DNA of 64,000 nt from Candidatus Gastranaerophilales bacterium HUM_1 (lineage in GTDB: Bacteria > Cyanobacteriota > Vampirovibrionia > Gastranaerophilales > Gastranaerophilaceae): assembly GCA_002103105.1 (NCBI GenBank), contig DAAY01000008.1:186001-250000 (forward strand). The letters are read 5' to 3'. The notes under the pieces are model-generated. The model did no database searches, was not told the origin of the DNA, and was given only the letters and a program-made list of their open reading frames with translations. The position numbers and the translations under genes were made by a program. Position 1 is the stretch's first letter. Each line of letters opens with the position of its first letter. Below, one piece after another: positions 1 through 8,786 of this stretch.

Positions 1-534
1 ATTCGTTGTGACGATTATTACAAAGATACTTCAAAAGAATTAAAAGAAGCTGGAAGTTATGAAGCATTATTCAAAACAGGTTTTAGTTTTGACACACCAG
101 ATGTTATCGATTTGGATTTGATGAAAAGCCATTTAGTTTCATTAAAGGAAGGCTTAACAATCAAATCTCCTCGATATAACTTTGTAACTTGTGAATCTGA
201 TCCTAACGGAGATGAAAAGAAACCAGCAAAAGTTATTTTAACAGAAGGATTGTATGTCTTGAATGAAGGCGTAAGAGATATTATGGACGTTAAAGTTTAC
301 GTATTCACACCGCTTGAAGTTATCAAAGATAGATGGTACAAACGAGCTGCTCAGCGAGGTAAATCTGGAGAAGCCGCTGATTTACAATTTGCAGATGTAA
401 ATAAAACTGCCCAACAATATATTCGCCCAGCTTATCAAATTTCTGATGCGGTAATCAACGGAATGGTTAGCCAAGAATATATTCAAGAAATTACAGACAA
501 AATATTCAACGCTCTAAGAGCTATTGAATTTTAA
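1..534 (+). CDS. Uridine kinase / phosphoribulokinase-family kinase, C-terminal part
   Basis: The gene is cut by the left edge of the window. The open frame runs from base 1, and the visible part starts with RCDDYYKD, the substrate-binding segment that follows the P-loop in uridine kinases. The downstream segments TEGLYVLNE and DRWYKRAAQRGKSGE (lid-like region) also fit the uridine kinase/phosphoribulokinase P-loop fold, which phosphorylates uridine or cytidine in pyrimidine salvage. The Walker A motif must lie upstream of the window, so it cannot be checked. An internal ATG at 112 is in frame, but it would remove conserved substrate residues and is not the start. A strong terminator follows. 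Another kinase of the same fold is possible. Confidence 0.75.
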   Translation: MRCDDYYKDTSKELKEAGSYEALFKTGFSFDTPDVIDLDLMKSHLVSLKEGLTIKSPRYNFVTCESDPNGDEKKPAKVILTEGLYVLNEGVRDIMDVKVYVFTPLEVIKDRWYKRAAQRGKSGEAADLQFADVNKTAQQYIRPAYQISDAVINGMVSQEYIQEITDKIFNALRAIEF

Positions 535-550
535 ATAAAAAATATATTAC

Positions 551-584
551 AAAAAAGAGGAACAATAATTGTTCCTCTTTTTTT
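551..584 (+). terminator. Intrinsic terminator after the kinase gene (works both ways)
   Basis: An inverted repeat, AGAGGAACAAT/ATTGTTCCTCT, is flanked by A and T runs. It ends the kinase transcript on the plus strand. It probably also ends the converging small Cys-rich gene, whose stop lies about 25 bases away on the minus strand. Confidence 0.85.
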
Positions 585-609
585 GTTAGGAAGTAAAAGT
601 TCCCCACCT

Positions 610-885
610 TTAAAAAGCTTTTTGACAAGTATTGCATCTTGGCTCAACCTGTATTGGTGCAGCACATCCGCAAGGTTCACCCTTAATCTTTACTCCATGT
701 AATTTTTCGCACTTCGTAAGTTTTGGTTTCTTGCATTTAACGACTTTTTGTTTTTGACATCCGCAATTTCTAAAACCAGTAAAAGGATTTAAACTATTCA
801 AACCATCATATGTCCACGCAAAAGCACCCTGAGCAGGAATTGTTAAAAATGCAAGCAAGGTAAAGAAACCCAGAAATTTTTTCAT
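610..885 (-). CDS. Small secreted cysteine-rich protein
   Basis: This is a short protein of about 91 residues. A typical signal peptide (MKKFLGFFTLLAFLTIPAQGAFA) is followed by a basic, cysteine-rich mature part with the pairs CGC, KCKK, TKCEK, CGC and CNTC. I chose the ATG at 885 because AAGGAG lies 5 bases upstream; a GTG two codons earlier overlaps that ribosome site. The eight cysteines suggest disulphides or metal binding outside the cytoplasm. I recognise no family. It is a single gene between two terminators. Confidence 0.7.
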   Translation of the reverse strand: MKKFLGFFTLLAFLTIPAQGAFAWTYDGLNSLNPFTGFRNCGCQKQKVVKCKKPKLTKCEKLHGVKIKGEPCGCAAPIQVEPRCNTCQKAF

Positions 886-1021
886 ATTCACTCCTTATAT
901 TTTTATTAACTACCCCAAGTAGGTAACATTATTATTTTAAAAGTTTTAGTTAAAATTTCTATATCCATAAGGAGCAAAATACATAGAAAAACAGATTAAA
1001 TAAAAAGTAGTATTTTTTGAC

Positions 1022-1060
1022 AAAAAAAAATCTGGTTAAAAGAAAAACTTAAAACCAGAT
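1022..1060 (-). terminator. Intrinsic terminator of the SLH gene
   Basis: The stem ATCTGGTT/AACCAGAT is followed, in the minus direction, by a run of eight or nine T. It lies just beyond the stop codon of the SLH-domain gene. Confidence 0.85.
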
Positions 1061-1083
1061 TATTTTTATATTTTGAACGTTAA

Positions 1084-2358
1084 CTATTTAGAGATGCTTG
1101 CATCTTCTAATAAGATAACTTTAACAGTTTCACCTTTTTTAGCACTGTAATTCAATCCTGGAGTAACTAAACCAGTAACCAAACCAACACCAGCACCAAC
1201 TGGAGTACCGATAGCAATACCAGTACCTACTTTGTCTGGGTTAGGAATGAATGAGAAACCAACACCAGCACCAGTACCAACAGCAGCACCACCAACAGTG
1301 TATAATGCAACTTTACCAGCTGTCATCCAAGGACCTTCTTTCAATGCATAATCTTTGTAGAATGGTTTTGCATTTAAGTCAACTGTTTTTCCATCTGGAG
1401 TAACAACTTTGTTGATTTGAGCATAAACTCTAGCGTTTTTGTTGAACCATTGTGGATCTTTAATTTCTAATACATTACCATAGAAAGTAGATCCAGCTGG
1501 GAATAATACAGTACCTTCTTCAGTTACGATATTTTCTGAGTTAGAGAATGTAACAGCATCACCAGCAGCATGCAATTTTGATTTGAATGCTTCATTAAAT
1601 TCAATAGCTAATACGTTACCTTCTTTAACGATGTTTCTCAAGTTAGTAACTGTAACTTCGTTAGAAGGAGCTTTTTTAACCATGTTCAAGTGTTCAGTAC
1701 CAGTAACTGTTTCTGTAACTTTTTTGTATTGAGATTTTACAAGATCTAATCTTTGTCTTAATCTGTATAATAATACAGCAGCTTCAGCTCTTGTTAAATC
1801 TTCAGTTGGTCTTAATTCATTTTCATTAGGGTGATTTACGTAGATACCGTATGATAAAGTTTTTGCATAAACATTTTTAGCCCATCCTGGAACTTTATTA
1901 GCATCTGAGTATTTAGAAACTACATTGGCATCAACTGTACCATCAATAGTGATGTGGCTAATTACTGATTGAGCTTCATCTCTCAAAATGTGACCAGCTG
2001 GTTTGAATGTACCATCTGGGTAACCATATACCAAACCTAATTGTTGAGATCTTGCAACTGGAGCATAAGCTGCACTTGATTTTGCAACATCAGCAAATCT
2101 GTAGTTAGATTTAATTTCTAGGTCTTCATTACCTAAAACTTTAAGTAAAGCTTGAACAAATTCAACTCTTGAAATTTTGTTTTCTGGGTAGAAATTGCCG
2201 TTTGATAATGACATTACAGAGTCACTAACTACGCTTGCGATTTCTGGTTGAGCCCAATAAGTCTTGCTAACATCTTCAATTCCTTTGTAAGCAAAAGCTG
2301 GGACAGCATTGATAGTAAGCATTCCGCATACTAATAAACCTGCTAGTAGTCTTTTCAT
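1084..2358 (-). CDS. SLH-domain surface protein with Gly-zipper C-terminus
   Basis: The 424-residue precursor has a signal peptide (residues 1-23, ending PAFA). Three S-layer-homology repeats follow, at roughly 25-80, 85-140 and 145-205 (for example FADVAKSS, YGYPDGTFKPAG, LRPTEDLTRAEAAVLL). Next come a linker and a beta-rich region, then near residues 345-405 a Gly/Val/Ala-rich hydrophobic stretch (GGAAVGTGAGVG, GTPVGAGVGLVTG). SLH domains bind secondary wall polymers or peptidoglycan, and cyanobacterial-lineage SLH proteins tie the outer membrane to the wall. The OprB-type barrel of cyanobacterial SLH porins is not evident here. Even, A/T-rich codon use suggests high expression. The gene is monocistronic and divergent from pyk. 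Confidence 0.85.
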   Translation of the reverse strand: MKRLLAGLLVCGMLTINAVPAFAYKGIEDVSKTYWAQPEIASVVSDSVMSLSNGNFYPENKISRVEFVQALLKVLGNEDLEIKSNYRFADVAKSSAAYAPVARSQQLGLVYGYPDGTFKPAGHILRDEAQSVISHITIDGTVDANVVSKYSDANKVPGWAKNVYAKTLSYGIYVNHPNENELRPTEDLTRAEAAVLLYRLRQRLDLVKSQYKKVTETVTGTEHLNMVKKAPSNEVTVTNLRNIVKEGNVLAIEFNEAFKSKLHAAGDAVTFSNSENIVTEEGTVLFPAGSTFYGNVLEIKDPQWFNKNARVYAQINKVVTPDGKTVDLNAKPFYKDYALKEGPWMTAGKVALYTVGGAAVGTGAGVGFSFIPNPDKVGTGIAIGTPVGAGVGLVTGLVTPGLNYSAKKGETVKVILLEDASISK

Positions 2359-2474
2359 TTTTTCACTTCCTCATCTTTTTTCTACTACATAAACACAAAA
2401 ATATATTTTTATTATATGATAATAGTATAGAAAAGTAAATAGCTAGCCCCAAGAATATAACTAGGAGGAAAAAG

Positions 2475-3908
2475 ATGAGAAATGTAGCAGCTACAAAAAT
2501 CGTGTCAACACTAGGCCCTGCCTCTAATTCAGAGGATATGATTCGTAAATTATATAGAGCTGGTGTAACCATGTTCAGATTAAATTCTTCGCATGGTGAC
2601 ATGGAAACACACAAACAAACATTAGATTTTATCCGTAAGGTTGAAAAAGAAGAACACACTGTTATTCCGGTTCTTTTAGACCTACAAGGACCAAAAATCA
2701 GGGTTGGAAAATTTGATGAACCTATCGCTATTAAAGCTGGAGAAGTTCTTAAATTTAGACACCAAGACAAATACGAAAACGATATCATTCCTGTTGACTA
2801 CGAAGGAATTGCAAACGACGTTAAACCTGGAGATAAAATCCTTATCGATGATGGTAAAATTCAATTAACAGTTGAAAAATCAGAAGATAACATCGTTTAT
2901 GCAAAAGTTCTTACAACTGGTGTTATCAAACCTCGTAAAGGTTTGAACTTACCAGGAGGAACTGCAAGTCTTAACATTTTAACTGAAAGAGATAAAATGT
3001 TCTTAGAATTTGCAATGAACAATGATATTGATTATCTTGGCCTATCTTTCGTAAGATGCAAAGAAGATTTGCAATCATTGAGAGCAATTTTAGACAAAAA
3101 TAATTCTCGTTTAAGAATTATTTCTAAAATTGAAAAACCACAAGCTCTAGAAAACATTGACGACATTATTGAATATTCAGATGGTATCATGGTTGCTAGA
3201 GGAGATTTGGGTATTGAAACTCCAATCCAACAATTACCTATCGTTCAAAAAACAATTATCAGAAAAACTAACGCTGTTAGAAAACCTGTTATTGTTGCAA
3301 CTCAAATGTTGGAAAGCATGATTGAAAACCCAATGCCAACTAGAGCAGAAGCTTCTGACGTTGCTAACGCTATTATTGATGGTGCCGACGCAGTTATGTT
3401 ATCTGGTGAAACTGCTGCTGGTAAATACCCAGTTGAAGCTGTTTCTATCATGAAAAAAATTGCTGAAGATATTAACAATAGCCAATTCATGAGAAAGAAT
3501 GAATTCCCTTCAACTATCAGAACTGAAGAAAATGCTATTCCTATGTCAATCGCAGTTTCAGTTGCAGATACTTTGAAAAACTTACCAAAAGCTAAAGGTG
3601 TAATCGCCTTGACTGCAACAGGTTATACAACAGCATTGATTTCTGAATGCAGACCATCAGTTCCAATTTATTCATTCTGTGAAGATGCTAAAGTTGGTAG
3701 ATTTATGCAACTATTCAACAGTGTTTCATCTATCAAAGTTGATGACAAAAACATTGAAATTGATAAGAGTTCTTTAATTGAATTGAATGAATTCCTTAAA
3801 AAAGAACTTGGAATGGAAGCTGGAGATTGCGTAATCATTACTGGTTCAGTTCCACACTTGATGTCTGGACAATCTACAAACTTCATGAAAATCCACAAAA
3901 TTTCGTAA
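2475..3908 (+). CDS. pyk: Pyruvate kinase
   Basis: This cytoplasmic enzyme makes pyruvate and ATP from phosphoenolpyruvate and ADP, the last step of glycolysis. The 477-residue length fits a bacterial enzyme without the extra PEP-utiliser domain. Visible motifs are MFRLNSSHG (33-41), the B-domain insert after about residue 73, the catalytic lysine segment SKIEKP (217-222), the metal/PEP segment MVARGDLG (239-246), ATQMLESM (275-282) and MLSGETA (308-314). The C-terminal allosteric domain is complete. The start is supported by an AGGAGG ribosome site 7 bases upstream. The gene has its own terminator and is divergent from the SLH gene. Confidence 0.97.
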   Translation: MRNVAATKIVSTLGPASNSEDMIRKLYRAGVTMFRLNSSHGDMETHKQTLDFIRKVEKEEHTVIPVLLDLQGPKIRVGKFDEPIAIKAGEVLKFRHQDKYENDIIPVDYEGIANDVKPGDKILIDDGKIQLTVEKSEDNIVYAKVLTTGVIKPRKGLNLPGGTASLNILTERDKMFLEFAMNNDIDYLGLSFVRCKEDLQSLRAILDKNNSRLRIISKIEKPQALENIDDIIEYSDGIMVARGDLGIETPIQQLPIVQKTIIRKTNAVRKPVIVATQMLESMIENPMPTRAEASDVANAIIDGADAVMLSGETAAGKYPVEAVSIMKKIAEDINNSQFMRKNEFPSTIRTEENAIPMSIAVSVADTLKNLPKAKGVIALTATGYTTALISECRPSVPIYSFCEDAKVGRFMQLFNSVSSIKVDDKNIEIDKSSLIELNEFLKKELGMEAGDCVIITGSVPHLMSGQSTNFMKIHKIS

Positions 3909-3930
3909 GTTTTTAGAACGAAAACATGAT

Positions 3931-3963
3931 AAAAAGCTCACCGAGAAATCGATGAGCTTTTTT
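3931..3963 (+). terminator. Intrinsic terminator after pyk
   Basis: AAAAAGCTCA pairs with TGAGCTTTTT around a small mismatched apex, and a T run follows. It could also serve the small minus-strand reading frame that ends at 3981. Confidence 0.8.
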
Positions 3964-3980
3964 ATTTTCCAATTATTTTA

Positions 3981-4202
3981 TTACTTCTTATCAAATTTTT
4001 CTGGATGGGCTGAATTTGATAAAATAATTTCATAATACTCATTTTTATCAATATTTACACCCATTGTTTTTATATCACAATATTTTCTTTTCTTTTTATT
4101 TAATAATTTTTTATAATCCTGTCCCATACTTGAAAATATATCATAAAGACAAAAGAAACAATTGCACAAACCTCTTTTTACGTTACAAGTTTTAATATTC
4201 AT
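3981..4202 (-). CDS. Small hypothetical Cys-containing protein
   Basis: This is a 73-residue frame beginning MNIKTCNVKRGLCNCFFCLYD and ending just before the pyk terminator. The N-terminus has four cysteines in a pattern that could bind metal; the remainder is charged and lysine-rich. No ribosome site precedes the ATG, and I recognise no family. It is the only open frame in an otherwise empty stretch between two core genes. It may be a real small gene or chance. Confidence 0.35.
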   Translation of the reverse strand: MNIKTCNVKRGLCNCFFCLYDIFSSMGQDYKKLLNKKKRKYCDIKTMGVNIDKNEYYEIILSNSAHPEKFDKK

Positions 4203-4265
4203 ATGTCATTGCTTGCAAATTTAATATATTTATTATAGGATTTATAATACGAACGTGCGTCGGCG

Positions 4266-4288
4266 GACTTTGTGTGTGGAAGAAAGTC
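4266..4288 (+). promoter_or_regulatory. Hairpin in the rplS leader
   Basis: GACTTT pairs with AAAGTC around an 11-base loop, inside a leader of about 100 bases that is clearly G/C-richer than its surroundings. Leaders of ribosomal-protein genes, including rplS in other phyla, often carry an autoregulatory RNA bound by the protein. Nothing here identifies a known class. Confidence 0.4.
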
Positions 4289-4352
4289 ATTCAACGTCGA
4301 TTAAGGAATTACAAAGTTAAGTAATAGTTTAGAAATATAAAGGAAAGCAAAG

Positions 4353-4709
4353 ATGAATAACCCAATTATTGATGAATTAGAAAAAAGTTATTTAGGCAAA
4401 GAACTTCCTGCAATGAACGCAGGTGACACTGTTAAAGTTTTCGTAAAAATCGTTGAAGGTAACAAAGAAAGAATTCAGGCTTTTGAAGGTACAATTATTA
4501 AAATGCACGGTTCTGGATTAAACAAAACTATCACTGTAAGAAAAGTTTTCCAAGGTGTTGGTGTTGAACGTGTATTCTTAATCAACTCTCCAAGAATCGA
4601 CAAAATCACAGTTCTTAGACGTGGTGATGTTAAACGTGCTAAATTGTACTATTTGAGAGAAAGATCTGGTAAAGCAACTCGTATTAAGGAAAAAATTGAA
4701 AAAAGATAA
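4353..4709 (+). CDS. rplS: Ribosomal protein L19 (bL19)
   Basis: A large-subunit protein at the 30S-50S interface. The 118 residues show the diagnostic opening (IIDELEKSYL), the PAMNAGDTVKVFVKIVEGNKERIQAFEG core and the C-terminal RRGDVKRAKLYYLRERSGKATRIKE. The ribosome site AAAGGAAAG precedes the ATG. The 3' end overlaps rbgA by 14 bases, so the ribosomal protein and its assembly GTPase are translationally coupled. The structured leader upstream may be regulatory. Confidence 0.97.
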   Translation: MNNPIIDELEKSYLGKELPAMNAGDTVKVFVKIVEGNKERIQAFEGTIIKMHGSGLNKTITVRKVFQGVGVERVFLINSPRIDKITVLRRGDVKRAKLYYLRERSGKATRIKEKIEKR

Positions 4710-5550
4710 GACTCATATTCACTGGTATCCAGGACATATTGCAAAAGCAGAGAAAAAGCTGAAAGAGCAGCTTTCTTTAGTGGATGCCGTGATTGAAGTT
4801 GTAGATGCGAGATTACCAATCTCAAGCTGTTATGACAATATATCGGGGCTTCTTAACGGAAAGCCTCGATTTTTGTTGGTTAACAAATCGGACTTGGTTG
4901 ATAAAATTTTACTCAAACCTTATATTGAAGAATTAAAAAAACGCTTTGAAATTCCAGTAATCGTTACTGAGGCAAAAAACAATAAAGATATTAATACTAT
5001 TGTAAAAAAAGCAATTGAACTATCAGAGCCACGAATTCAAGCCTTGATGGCAAAAGGATTGCTCCGCAGACCTGCAAGAATCATGGTTGTGGGACTTCCA
5101 AATGTAGGTAAATCGAGTATTATCAATAAACTTACACGTTCTTCTAAAACAAAAATTGGAGCAAAGGCTGGAGTTACACGCCAACAACAATGGGTTAGAA
5201 TTAACCCTCAACTTGAACTCCTTGATACCCCAGGGATTATCCCTATGAAACAAGAAGACCAAGAACGAGCTAAAAAATTAGCATTCGTAAATTCTGTATC
5301 AGAAAACGCTTATTCTAATGAAATAGTTGCAGAAGAACTTTTAGGCATGCTTGATGAAAAACAAGCAAAAGTTTTTCGAGAATATTACAAATTACCAGAA
5401 GAATTAGAACTCAATATTGATAACATATCTATCACAAGAAATTGGCTTTTGACAGGTGGTTCAACAGATAGAGAGAGAACATCTGTTTATGTTTTGCGAG
5501 ATTTCCGAGAAGGGAAAATTGGGAAGTTCATTCTTGATAATTTAGAATAA
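4696..5550 (+). CDS. rbgA: Ribosome biogenesis GTPase RbgA/YlqF
   Basis: A circularly permuted GTPase that promotes late 50S maturation. In its 284 residues the G4 motif (NKSDL, about 62-66) comes before G1 (GLPNVGKSS, about 133-141), and G3 (DTPGI, about 178) follows, the permuted order expected of the family. The N-terminal HWYPGHIAKAEKKLKE helix and a C-terminal ANTAR-like helical domain are present. The length matches the Bacillus protein. It overlaps rplS, an association seen in other phyla and consistent with a joint role in building the large subunit. Confidence 0.95.
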   Translation: MKKDKTHIHWYPGHIAKAEKKLKEQLSLVDAVIEVVDARLPISSCYDNISGLLNGKPRFLLVNKSDLVDKILLKPYIEELKKRFEIPVIVTEAKNNKDINTIVKKAIELSEPRIQALMAKGLLRRPARIMVVGLPNVGKSSIINKLTRSSKTKIGAKAGVTRQQQWVRINPQLELLDTPGIIPMKQEDQERAKKLAFVNSVSENAYSNEIVAEELLGMLDEKQAKVFREYYKLPEELELNIDNISITRNWLLTGGSTDRERTSVYVLRDFREGKIGKFILDNLE

Positions 5551-5551
5551 A

Positions 5552-6289
5552 TTATTTATTATTCACTCCATATCCAAACATCGCAAAGTCATATTTAACA
5601 GGGTCATCAGGACAAAACTTTTTCAAATTTTCAGTTAATTCTATAACTGATTTAAAATCATTTGCTTTTCTTGTCAAAAGCCCAGTTTGTCGGGAAATTC
5701 TTCCAACATGAACATCTAGTGGAATATATAATTCAGATGGAGAAATAAAATTCCATATTCCTAAATCAACAGGGCCTTTTCTTACCATCCAGCGAAGGAA
5801 CATGCACATTCTTTTCATAGCTCCACCGTTATGAGGATTAGGAATCATTTGATAAAAGCCATGCTTTGCTTTTTCACTAGCCCTAGAATAAAAATAATCC
5901 ACAACACATTCAAACATTTTCTCTTGAGAAAATCCATACGCAAACAATTCTTCTAAACCATCTGAGGTATTATAAAGTTCTTTTAAAATAAGAAAAATTT
6001 CAGCGAAATCATCTGGTTTCCCAAATCTATAATTAAAATCTCCTAGAATTTTAGGTTCAAAATTCTGAATAAAATTTAGGGGTTCGTGTTCTGCCAAATC
6101 GAATAACTCATTTAATTTTTTGATAAATTGTTGCCTACTTCCGTAAGCCACAAGAGATGCAATAAATCCAGCAAGCTCAATACTCTTTTTATCTTCGAAT
6201 TTATGAGGAAATTGAACAGGGTCATCTTTTATAAAATCAACTGTTTCATATTTTTCGACTAATACATCGAGTTCATTTTTTGTAATCAT
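5552..6289 (-). CDS. TIGR02757/DUF2400 family protein
   Basis: A 245-residue protein matching the DUF2400 family, which has a helix-hairpin-helix, DNA-glycosylase-like architecture. Recognisable parts are DPVQFPHKF near the start, FIASLVAYGSRQQFI, the MKRMCMFLRWMVRK helix, and the SELYIPLDVHVGRISRQTGLL segment typical of the family's HhH region. The function is unknown; a nucleic-acid role is inferred from the fold. I chose the ATG at 6289 because GGAG lies upstream (12-base spacing) and a TATAAT sits in the preceding 35 bases. A TTG at 6325 would extend it by 12 poorly conserved residues. It is divergent from rsgA. Confidence 0.8.
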   Translation of the reverse strand: MITKNELDVLVEKYETVDFIKDDPVQFPHKFEDKKSIELAGFIASLVAYGSRQQFIKKLNELFDLAEHEPLNFIQNFEPKILGDFNYRFGKPDDFAEIFLILKELYNTSDGLEELFAYGFSQEKMFECVVDYFYSRASEKAKHGFYQMIPNPHNGGAMKRMCMFLRWMVRKGPVDLGIWNFISPSELYIPLDVHVGRISRQTGLLTRKANDFKSVIELTENLKKFCPDDPVKYDFAMFGYGVNNK

Positions 6290-6319
6290 AACAATAGAAT
6301 ACTCCAAAAACATTATAGT

Positions 6320-6348
6320 TTGCAAAGAGATATTATTTTTAGTAAACT
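6320..6348 (+). promoter_or_regulatory. rsgA promoter, near-leaderless start
   Basis: TTGCAA (6320-6325) and TAAACT (6343-6348) are separated by 17 bases. The rsgA ATG lies 8 bases beyond the -10 box, at about the expected transcription start, and has no Shine-Dalgarno. Confidence 0.5.
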
Positions 6349-6356
6349 ATCTATGT

Positions 6357-7355
6357 ATGGAAGGACAAATTTACAAAATTCATTCAGATTTATTTCACGT
6401 AAAAAGTGCGGGAGATTTTTATGAATGCAAAGTTCGTGAGGTATTAAAAAAACAACGTCAATCCATTCTTGTTGGGGATTTTGTAGAATTTGACAATAAC
6501 GTTATTTCAAAAATTTTACCTCGAAAAACTTACATTAGACGTCCATCCGTCGCAAATGTAAATCAAGTTGTAGTTGTATCAGCTCTAAAACAACCAGATT
6601 TAGATTTTCACCAATTAAACAGATACATCGCCCTTGCGAAGTATTACAAAATTCCAGTAGTTTTGTGTTTCAATAAAGAAGATTTAGGATTAGAATCCGA
6701 TGCACAAGATAAAATTTTATCTATTTATGGAAATTTAGGTTATAAAGTTGTTTTTACCTCAGCTTTAGAAAAAAAAGGTATTGAAGAGTTTAGAAAATTA
6801 TTAAAAGGTAAAATAAGTGCTTTATGCGGGAATTCTGGTGTTGGAAAATCAAGCCTAGTTAATGCACTAAACCCTAATGTAAATTTAAAAACAAATTCAG
6901 TTAGCGACAAACTTCACAGAGGAACACATACCACTAGACATTGTGAAATTATTCCACTAGATGAAACAACAAATATTGTTGACACTCCAGGATTTAGCAA
7001 TGTTCGATTTGATTTTATTTTGCCACACGATGTAGATTTGTTATTTGAAGAAATGATTCCATATCGTGATTCTTGTAAATACGGGAATTGCCTTCATATA
7101 AATGAAACAGGCTGTGGAGTGTTACAAAATATCGACAAAATTGATGAAACAAGATACTCAAGTTATGTTGAATTTGTCAATGAAGCTTTTGAATACAAAG
7201 AAAAAGTAAAATATAACGGAGTTAAAGAAGAATCTTCTAGCAAATTCAAAAATAACAGAGCAATTGCAAAAATTAGTGCAAAAAAAAGAGAAGCTTCTCG
7301 AAATACAAAAAAACAATTAATATATAAGGAACTTAATAACGATGAAAATGAATGA
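6357..7355 (+). CDS. rsgA: Small-subunit-dependent ribosome biogenesis GTPase A
   Basis: This GTPase acts in 30S maturation. The 332 residues have an N-terminal OB-fold (to about 75), a permuted GTPase domain with CFNKEDL (G4), CGNSGVGKSSLVNAL (G1, near 160) and VDTPGFS (G3), and a C-terminal zinc site of the form C-x5-C-x-H-x5-C (CKYGNCLHINETGC). A Lys/Ser-rich tail follows. There is no ribosome site; the ATG lies about where transcription should begin. The 3' end overlaps the prenyl synthase gene by 14 bases. Confidence 0.95.
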   Translation: MEGQIYKIHSDLFHVKSAGDFYECKVREVLKKQRQSILVGDFVEFDNNVISKILPRKTYIRRPSVANVNQVVVVSALKQPDLDFHQLNRYIALAKYYKIPVVLCFNKEDLGLESDAQDKILSIYGNLGYKVVFTSALEKKGIEEFRKLLKGKISALCGNSGVGKSSLVNALNPNVNLKTNSVSDKLHRGTHTTRHCEIIPLDETTNIVDTPGFSNVRFDFILPHDVDLLFEEMIPYRDSCKYGNCLHINETGCGVLQNIDKIDETRYSSYVEFVNEAFEYKEKVKYNGVKEESSSKFKNNRAIAKISAKKREASRNTKKQLIYKELNNDENE

Positions 7356-8220
7356 TTATATTGAATTAGTTAATGATAAATTAAATGAATTTTTACAAAT
7401 TGAATACCCCGAAAGCATTTTCAAATCTATGAAATATACGGTAATGTTACCAGGCAAAAGATTACGCCCTGTGATGTGTTTAGAAACTTGTAGAGTCCTT
7501 GGCGGAGAGTTAGAAGATGCAATCCCAACAGCTTGTGCAATTGAAATGCTACATGCTCAAACACTAATTCATGACGATTTACCTTGTATGGATAATGACG
7601 ATTTTAGGAGAGGAAAACCTTCTAATCATAAGGTTTTTGGAGAAGCAATTGCAACACTCGCAGGAGATGCTTTACTTACATTTGCACCTCAAGTAATTAC
7701 AAAAAATTCAAACAACCTTTCTCCTTCAGTATTGATAAGAGTTCTCAACGAATATTTTCAATATGCAGGAGCAAGAGGGGTAATTGCAGGACAAGTTGTA
7801 GATATTGAATCAGAAAATAATACTCAAATTATTGATAAAGAAAAAACTTTAAAATATCTACATTTACACAAAACTTCAGATTTATTTAAACTTTCAATGA
7901 GAACTGGTGCAATTATTGCAGGTGCAGAAGATGAAAAACTAGAAGCACTAACTGAATTTGCAGAAAATTTTGGTTTAGCATTCCAAATTGCGGATGATAT
8001 TTTAGATGAAATCTCTACTTTTGAAGAAATGGGTAAAACTCTAGGAAAAGATAAAGAAGAAGGGAAATTGACATACGTATCCTTATATGGGCTAGAAGAG
8101 TCTAAATGTAAACTTGCTTGCCTATTTAAAAAATGCTGTGATATAATGAAGGAACAGAATTTTGAATCTGAAATATTCAAAGATATGATTAAGAAAATAA
8201 ATGAGAGAGTAGGTATTTAA
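7342..8220 (+). CDS. ispA: Polyprenyl (farnesyl/geranylgeranyl) diphosphate synthase
   Basis: A class I trans-prenyltransferase that builds C15-C20 isoprenoid diphosphates for undecaprenyl phosphate and quinones. The 292 residues show LPGKRLRPV, the first Asp-rich motif with a two-residue insert (HDDLPCMDNDDFRRGKP, about 84-100), the GDALL segment, and the second Asp-rich motif FQIADDILD (about 213-221). The insert in the first motif is typical of bacterial FPP synthases. It overlaps rsgA by 14 bases and shares one base (TAATG) with the next gene, giving a tight three-gene operon. Chain length cannot be fixed from sequence alone. Confidence 0.9.
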   Translation: MKMNDYIELVNDKLNEFLQIEYPESIFKSMKYTVMLPGKRLRPVMCLETCRVLGGELEDAIPTACAIEMLHAQTLIHDDLPCMDNDDFRRGKPSNHKVFGEAIATLAGDALLTFAPQVITKNSNNLSPSVLIRVLNEYFQYAGARGVIAGQVVDIESENNTQIIDKEKTLKYLHLHKTSDLFKLSMRTGAIIAGAEDEKLEALTEFAENFGLAFQIADDILDEISTFEEMGKTLGKDKEEGKLTYVSLYGLEESKCKLACLFKKCCDIMKEQNFESEIFKDMIKKINERVGI

Positions 8221-8696
8221 TGTTTTTAGATGTAATAAGAGCCACAATTGCTAATAATGGTTATGAAGTAATTACTTGCGGAGTGGCATCTGCTTTTTTT
8301 GCTCAAGTAATAAAATTTATATTATTTACAGTAAAAAGTAGAAGAGTTAATTTCAAGATTTTTTCAACAACAGGAGGAATGCCTAGTTCTCACTCTGCTG
8401 GAGTAATGGGATTATCTACAATGGTAGGAATTTTACAAGGTTATGATTCAATCTTATTTGCTATGTCATTAGGATTTTCGCTAATCATCATGTATGATGC
8501 AGCAGGATTGAGAAGAGCCGCTGGAAAAACAGCAGCTTGCTTAAACAAAATGATGGAAGATTTTTATCACCATGACTTGCAATCAGTTGGAGGAAAATTA
8601 AAAGAACTTCTTGGACATACTCCTTTTGAAGTTTTTGTAGGTGCAATTTTCGGTATTTGCTTTGCATACTTGTTCCACTGGTTTATATTGAAATAA
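8220..8696 (+). CDS. Divergent PAP2 family membrane protein (DUF212)
   Basis: A 158-residue membrane protein with two or three hydrophobic segments and the DUF212 signature TTGGMPSSHSAGVMGL, a relative of the phosphatidic-acid phosphatase PSxSH motif. MYDAAGLRRAAGKTA is another family block. DUF212 proteins are presumed to act on lipid or isoprenoid phosphates. The one-base overlap with the prenyl diphosphate synthase supports a link to undecaprenyl/isoprenoid phosphate metabolism, but no activity is established. Confidence 0.88.
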   Translation: MFLDVIRATIANNGYEVITCGVASAFFAQVIKFILFTVKSRRVNFKIFSTTGGMPSSHSAGVMGLSTMVGILQGYDSILFAMSLGFSLIIMYDAAGLRRAAGKTAACLNKMMEDFYHHDLQSVGGKLKELLGHTPFEVFVGAIFGICFAYLFHWFILK

Positions 8697-8786
8697 TTTA
8701 AAATATTCTATCAATAATTCTATTATCAATAGAATACAATCGACTTATGAATTTACAAATTTAAAGTTCATAAACTTAATATTAGC

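Noticed and set aside
2363..2864. Minus-strand frames overlapping the start of pyk
   Set aside because: They lie wholly over pyk and the divergent promoter region and show no protein-like conservation or motif.
6289..6325. Upstream TTG start for the DUF2400 protein
   Set aside because: It would put the likely TATAAT box inside the coding region; the ATG at 6289 has GGAG upstream.
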